A DNA stretch of 8,219 nt from an uncultured Ruminococcus sp. (GTDB taxonomy: Bacteria; Bacillota; Clostridia; Oscillospirales; Ruminococcaceae): contig CAMWXM010000123.1 in the NCBI GenBank assembly GCA_947178195.1, positions 1-8,219 of the forward strand. The letters are read 5' to 3'. A program made the translations under genes and the position numbers. Under the pieces are notes generated by a model. The model was not told the DNA's origin, ran no database searches, and was given only the letters and a program-made list of their open reading frames with translations. Positions 5,606 to 8,219 of the stretch are shown here, piece after piece. Within the stretch, counting starts at the first letter, position 1. The number at the start of each line of letters is the position of its first letter.

Positions 5606-8219
5606 ATGAGTTTATATGATAATATTGTCGAAGAAACTGCAAAACAGGAGGTTAACTTCGGACAGTGTGACGATCAGCTGAGAGAATATTATGACAATTA
5701 CCAAAGGTATTATTACTCCTACACAAACGATGAGAGTGCTTATGCTTACAGTGCCGGAGAGATTTACAATGAGGTTGATAAATTCAATGGAAAAGTTACT
5801 ATGTCGAATTATTCAACTATTGTAAAGGAACAGCTTGAACAAGGAAATATAACGACAGCAATTACTATGGGTATTATTGCAAGAAAAAACTTGGCAGATG
5901 ATGTAATATTGTTAGGTGATGCTGACGGAGCTGTGGGGATCGAGGAATTATATAATGTATATAATGTGATGATTGAGACACTCGTAAGCGGAGATTTTGA
6001 TAATATTTATACATATGGTCTACAAAGTAAAATAGAAAATTTATACCTTAACGGTAAAATAACTGATGAAGAATATAATAAATTCTGTGCTATGGCAAAT
6101 CATTATGATGAATATCAAGTTCTTGTTAGTGATTGCGTTGATCTTAATAGCAAGTATTCGGAGGAAATTGAAGCAATAGGTTTTTTTGACGAAAATGGCG
6201 ACATTTTTGCAATAGAACATTTGAAAAATAATGACAGTATTTATAGAGCCGATCTTGTAAGCGACAGGTTAGTGGATTATTATGAGAAATTGATACATGA
6301 AAAATTTGATAATCCATATATGATTTTAGAACAGTTTTTCGGAGAAGTTCCTAAGGATATTTTGGAACATTGGCTCAAGGGTATGGGACTTTATGATAAA
6401 GGCCAGTTATCAAGTAATGTAACTTGCTCTAAAGTTTCAACGATAGAATTATCTGAAGTAATACGCCTCATAAGGACTCATGTAATCACCGCCCGTGCCA
6501 CAGCCTACGATCCTCTTATCCTCGACCTTGACGGAGACGGTTTTAATATTGAGAAAAAGGGCGACGGCGCAAATTTCGACCTTGATAAAAACGGCTTTGC
6601 GGAGAAAATCAACTGGACAAGCCGTGACGGTTTCCTTTGCCTTGATCTGAACGGGAACGGAACAATAGACGACGGCGGAGAATTTTTCGGCGATCAGACC
6701 CTGCTTGCCGACGGCAATAGAGCGAAAAACGGCTTTGAAGCTTTAATGCAGTACGACAGCAACGGCGACGGCGTTATTGACAGAAACGACGAGATATTCT
6801 CAAAGCTTATGATATGGGTGGACGCTGACGGCGACGGTATTTCCGGCGAGGGCGAGATGAAGACCCTTGATGAGATGGGGGTAGCCTCCATAAATCTCAA
6901 TTACGAAAGTGCGAACGCCGAAACAGGCACAGAGGCTATCATAGGCAACACTGCCACATTTACGAAAACAGACGGCACGACCGCAGGCGTGGGCGAGATG
7001 TGGGTAGCCGCCGACCTGTATGATACTGCCGAAAATGTAAATGTCGAAATTTCGGAGGAAATAGCGAAGCTGCCGGATATCCGCAGTATAGGCAATGTGT
7101 ATTCCCTGCACACTGCCATGGCTCTGGACGAAACCGGAGAACTGAAAGGGCTGGTGGAAAGCTTTGCCGCCGAGGAGGATATTGACAGGCGAATGGCAAT
7201 CGTTGAGGAGATACTGTTCTTTATCAGCGGTGCAAAGGATATTGCTGCGGACAGCCGCGGCGAAAATATTGACGCAAGGCAGCTTACCGTAATAGAGGCA
7301 TTTCTGGGTGAAAAATATATTGGACGAAACGGGGCAAATCCCAACCCCAATGCTGCTCCCGGGCTGAAAAAGGCATATCAGGACTTGTTGTATATGTATT
7401 TTAATGAGCTTAATGTGCAGGCATATATTAATGACTATGCGCCTTTGCTCAGATATACCGAGAACGAGGACGGGACGAAAACGCTTAATGCCGAGCTTTT
7501 CAATCTTGTGCTGGATTATCAGATCAAAAACGGAGATGAGAATTCAAAGAAAATTCTTGCCGAAGCTGCGAGATATGTTCAGTATCTTGACAGCTACGGA
7601 ATAAAGGGCATGGAGCATTTTGCGGAACATTATTTTATAAAATCAAGCGAGCATGCGGCAGAGGTCATAAAGGCTATGCCAAACGGGTATGCTTCCGACG
7701 GAGAAAATCCGCTTACCGGAACTGACGGCACAGATATTCTTGCAGGCTCAAATAATGATGACGAAATATACGGAAATAATGGTGATGATATTCTCATCGG
7801 CAGCAAGGGCAACGATCATTTAGAGGGCGGAGTTGGCAGCGATACCTATATTTTTAATAAGGGTGACGGCGAGGATACTGTACTCGATTACTCCTATTAT
7901 CCGTTCTACAGCCCCATGGACAAAATCCTTTTTGGCGAGGGAATAACTGCCGAGGATGTAATTTTCATAAGAAACGGCAACGACCTTATTATTAAATACG
8001 GTGAGGGAGATGTTGTAACTGTAAAGGATAGCTTTAGCAGTATAAACTACAATATTGAGCTGATAGAATTCGCAGACGGAACAAAAATAGAATTTGCCGA
8101 AATTATTGATAAAGTAAGAATTGTTAGGGGAACCGACGATGATGATGAACTGAACGGATTTAAGGCAACAGGCGGCGGACGTGATGATGAGATATTCTAT
8201 GCGGGAGCAGGAGATGATG
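5606..8219 (+). CDS. Large RTX-like calcium-binding protein, C-terminal part off the right edge
   Basis: The frame is open for 871 codons from ATG 5606 to the window end. AGGAGGT (5590-5596) lies nine bases upstream. Residues 1 to about 290 are an unrecognised, Tyr/Asp-rich, mostly helical region without signal peptide or membrane segment. At about 302 the RTX-type core begins: DPLILDLDGDGF (302-313), DLNGNGTIDDGGEFFGD (347-363), and EF-hand-like loops at 384-395 (DSNGDGVIDRND) and 406-417 (DADGDGISGEGE). A helical stretch follows, then five nonapeptide repeats (705-750), an HCBP-related domain ending EFADGT (821-826), and a second repeat block (GGGRDDEI) reaching the edge. Such proteins are exported and fold on calcium outside the cell, often by type I secretion; no transporter is in this window. 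The N-terminal domain may be the effector or adhesive part. Composition changes sharply near codon 290. Role (toxin, adhesin or enzyme) cannot be decided. Confidence 0.88.
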   Translation, partial: MSLYDNIVEETAKQEVNFGQCDDQLREYYDNYQRYYYSYTNDESAYAYSAGEIYNEVDKFNGKVTMSNYSTIVKEQLEQGNITTAITMGIIARKNLADDVILLGDADGAVGIEELYNVYNVMIETLVSGDFDNIYTYGLQSKIENLYLNGKITDEEYNKFCAMANHYDEYQVLVSDCVDLNSKYSEEIEAIGFFDENGDIFAIEHLKNNDSIYRADLVSDRLVDYYEKLIHEKFDNPYMILEQFFGEVPKDILEHWLKGMGLYDKGQLSSNVTCSKVSTIELSEVIRLIRTHVITARATAYDPLILDLDGDGFNIEKKGDGANFDLDKNGFAEKINWTSRDGFLCLDLNGNGTIDDGGEFFGDQTLLADGNRAKNGFEALMQYDSNGDGVIDRNDEIFSKLMIWVDADGDGISGEGEMKTLDEMGVASINLNYESANAETGTEAIIGNTATFTKTDGTTAGVGEMWVAADLYDTAENVNVEISEEIAKLPDIRSIGNVYSLHTAMALDETGELKGLVESFAAEEDIDRRMAIVEEILFFISGAKDIAADSRGENIDARQLTVIEAFLGEKYIGRNGANPNPNAAPGLKKAYQDLLYMYFNELNVQAYINDYAPLLRYTENEDGTKTLNAELFNLVLDYQIKNGDENSKKILAEAARYVQYLDSYGIKGMEHFAEHYFIKSSEHAAEVIKAMPNGYASDGENPLTGTDGTDILAGSNNDDEIYGNNGDDILIGSKGNDHLEGGVGSDTYIFNKGDGEDTVLDYSYYPFYSPMDKILFGEGITAEDVIFIRNGNDLIIKYGEGDVVTVKDSFSSINYNIELIEFADGTKIEFAEIIDKVRIVRGTDDDDELNGFKATGGGRDDEIFYAGAGDD
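6523..6856 (+). other. EF-hand-like calcium-binding motif cluster in the RTX-like protein
   Basis: Within residues 307-417 four Asp/Asn/Gly motifs occur: DLDGDGF (307-313), DLNGNGTIDDG (347-357), DSNGDGVIDRND (384-395) and DADGDGISGEGE (406-417). The last two fit the 12-residue EF-hand loop with acidic or Asn residues at positions 1, 3, 5 and 12. This block is a common companion of RTX repeats. Confidence 0.8.
7718..7855 (+). repeat. RTX nonapeptide repeats, first block
   Basis: Five consecutive repeats of the GGxGxDxUx type cover residues 705-750: GTDGTDILA, GSNNDDEIY, GNNGDDILI, GSKGNDHLE and GGVGSDTYIF. They form the calcium-binding parallel beta roll. A second block starts near 8161 and is cut by the window edge. 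Confidence 0.92.

Noticed and set aside
6694..7350. Minus-strand ORFs of 68-149 codons opposite the RTX-like gene
   Set aside because: Antisense shadows of the GC-richer core; their Ser/Pro-rich products mirror the Asp/Gly codons of the plus strand.
7404..7812. Short ORFs at 7404-7604 plus and 7630-7812 minus
   Set aside because: Both overlap the open RTX-like frame and lack ribosome sites.
1..8219. CRISPR array, tRNA or rRNA genes, complete insertion sequence
   Set aside because: No regularly spaced repeats, no tRNA or rRNA signatures and no transposase frame with terminal repeats were seen on reading both strands.

Overview
The window looks like accessory DNA from a low-GC Firmicute, most likely a gut or rumen Ruminococcus-type member of the Oscillospiraceae/Lachnospiraceae. 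This rests on strong AGGAGG ribosome sites, TTGACA/TATAAT promoters, AT-rich intergenic DNA, and family resemblances seen by eye. No database search was possible.

Left part (1-1182, minus strand): a DUF4143-type AAA ATPase, cut at its C-terminus by the window edge, with its own promoter. Between it and the next gene lies a divergent control region (about 1183-1370) with promoters on both strands and two inverted repeats.

Middle part (1371-3083) reads as mobile-element debris. It holds an AbiEi/DUF6088-like antitoxin broken by a one-base loss in a T tract and also truncated, a RepL-like winged-helix replication protein without a convincing start, a bidirectional terminator, a convergent XRE-family repressor, and a decayed piece of conjugative-element topoisomerase III (topB) lacking its catalytic ATDAGREGE region. 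I read this as remains of a plasmid or integrative conjugative element.

Spacer (3084-3561): no recognised protein gene. It does contain a textbook promoter (TTGACA-17-TATAAT), about 230 nt with hairpins and a 45-codon ORF, and a rho-independent terminator. This is either an unrecognised small RNA or leader, or a small-protein gene. A strong ribosome site followed by a two-codon ORF comes next.

Right part (3562-8219, plus strand): three genes in one direction. Two are single-pass membrane proteins with extracytoplasmic tails. The first appears to be a truncated relative of the second, and the second carries a tandem-duplicated linker-plus-domain module. Nineteen bases later starts a very large RTX-like protein with an unrecognised N-terminal domain, EF-hand-like motifs, nonapeptide calcium-binding repeats and an HCBP-related domain; it continues past the right edge. 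Base composition changes sharply inside this gene at about 6460-6490. The two membrane genes and the N-terminal ~290 codons are very AT-rich and the rest is much richer in GC, which suggests a swapped cassette: variable N-terminal domain and partner genes joined to a conserved calcium-binding chassis. This is the most interesting feature of the window.
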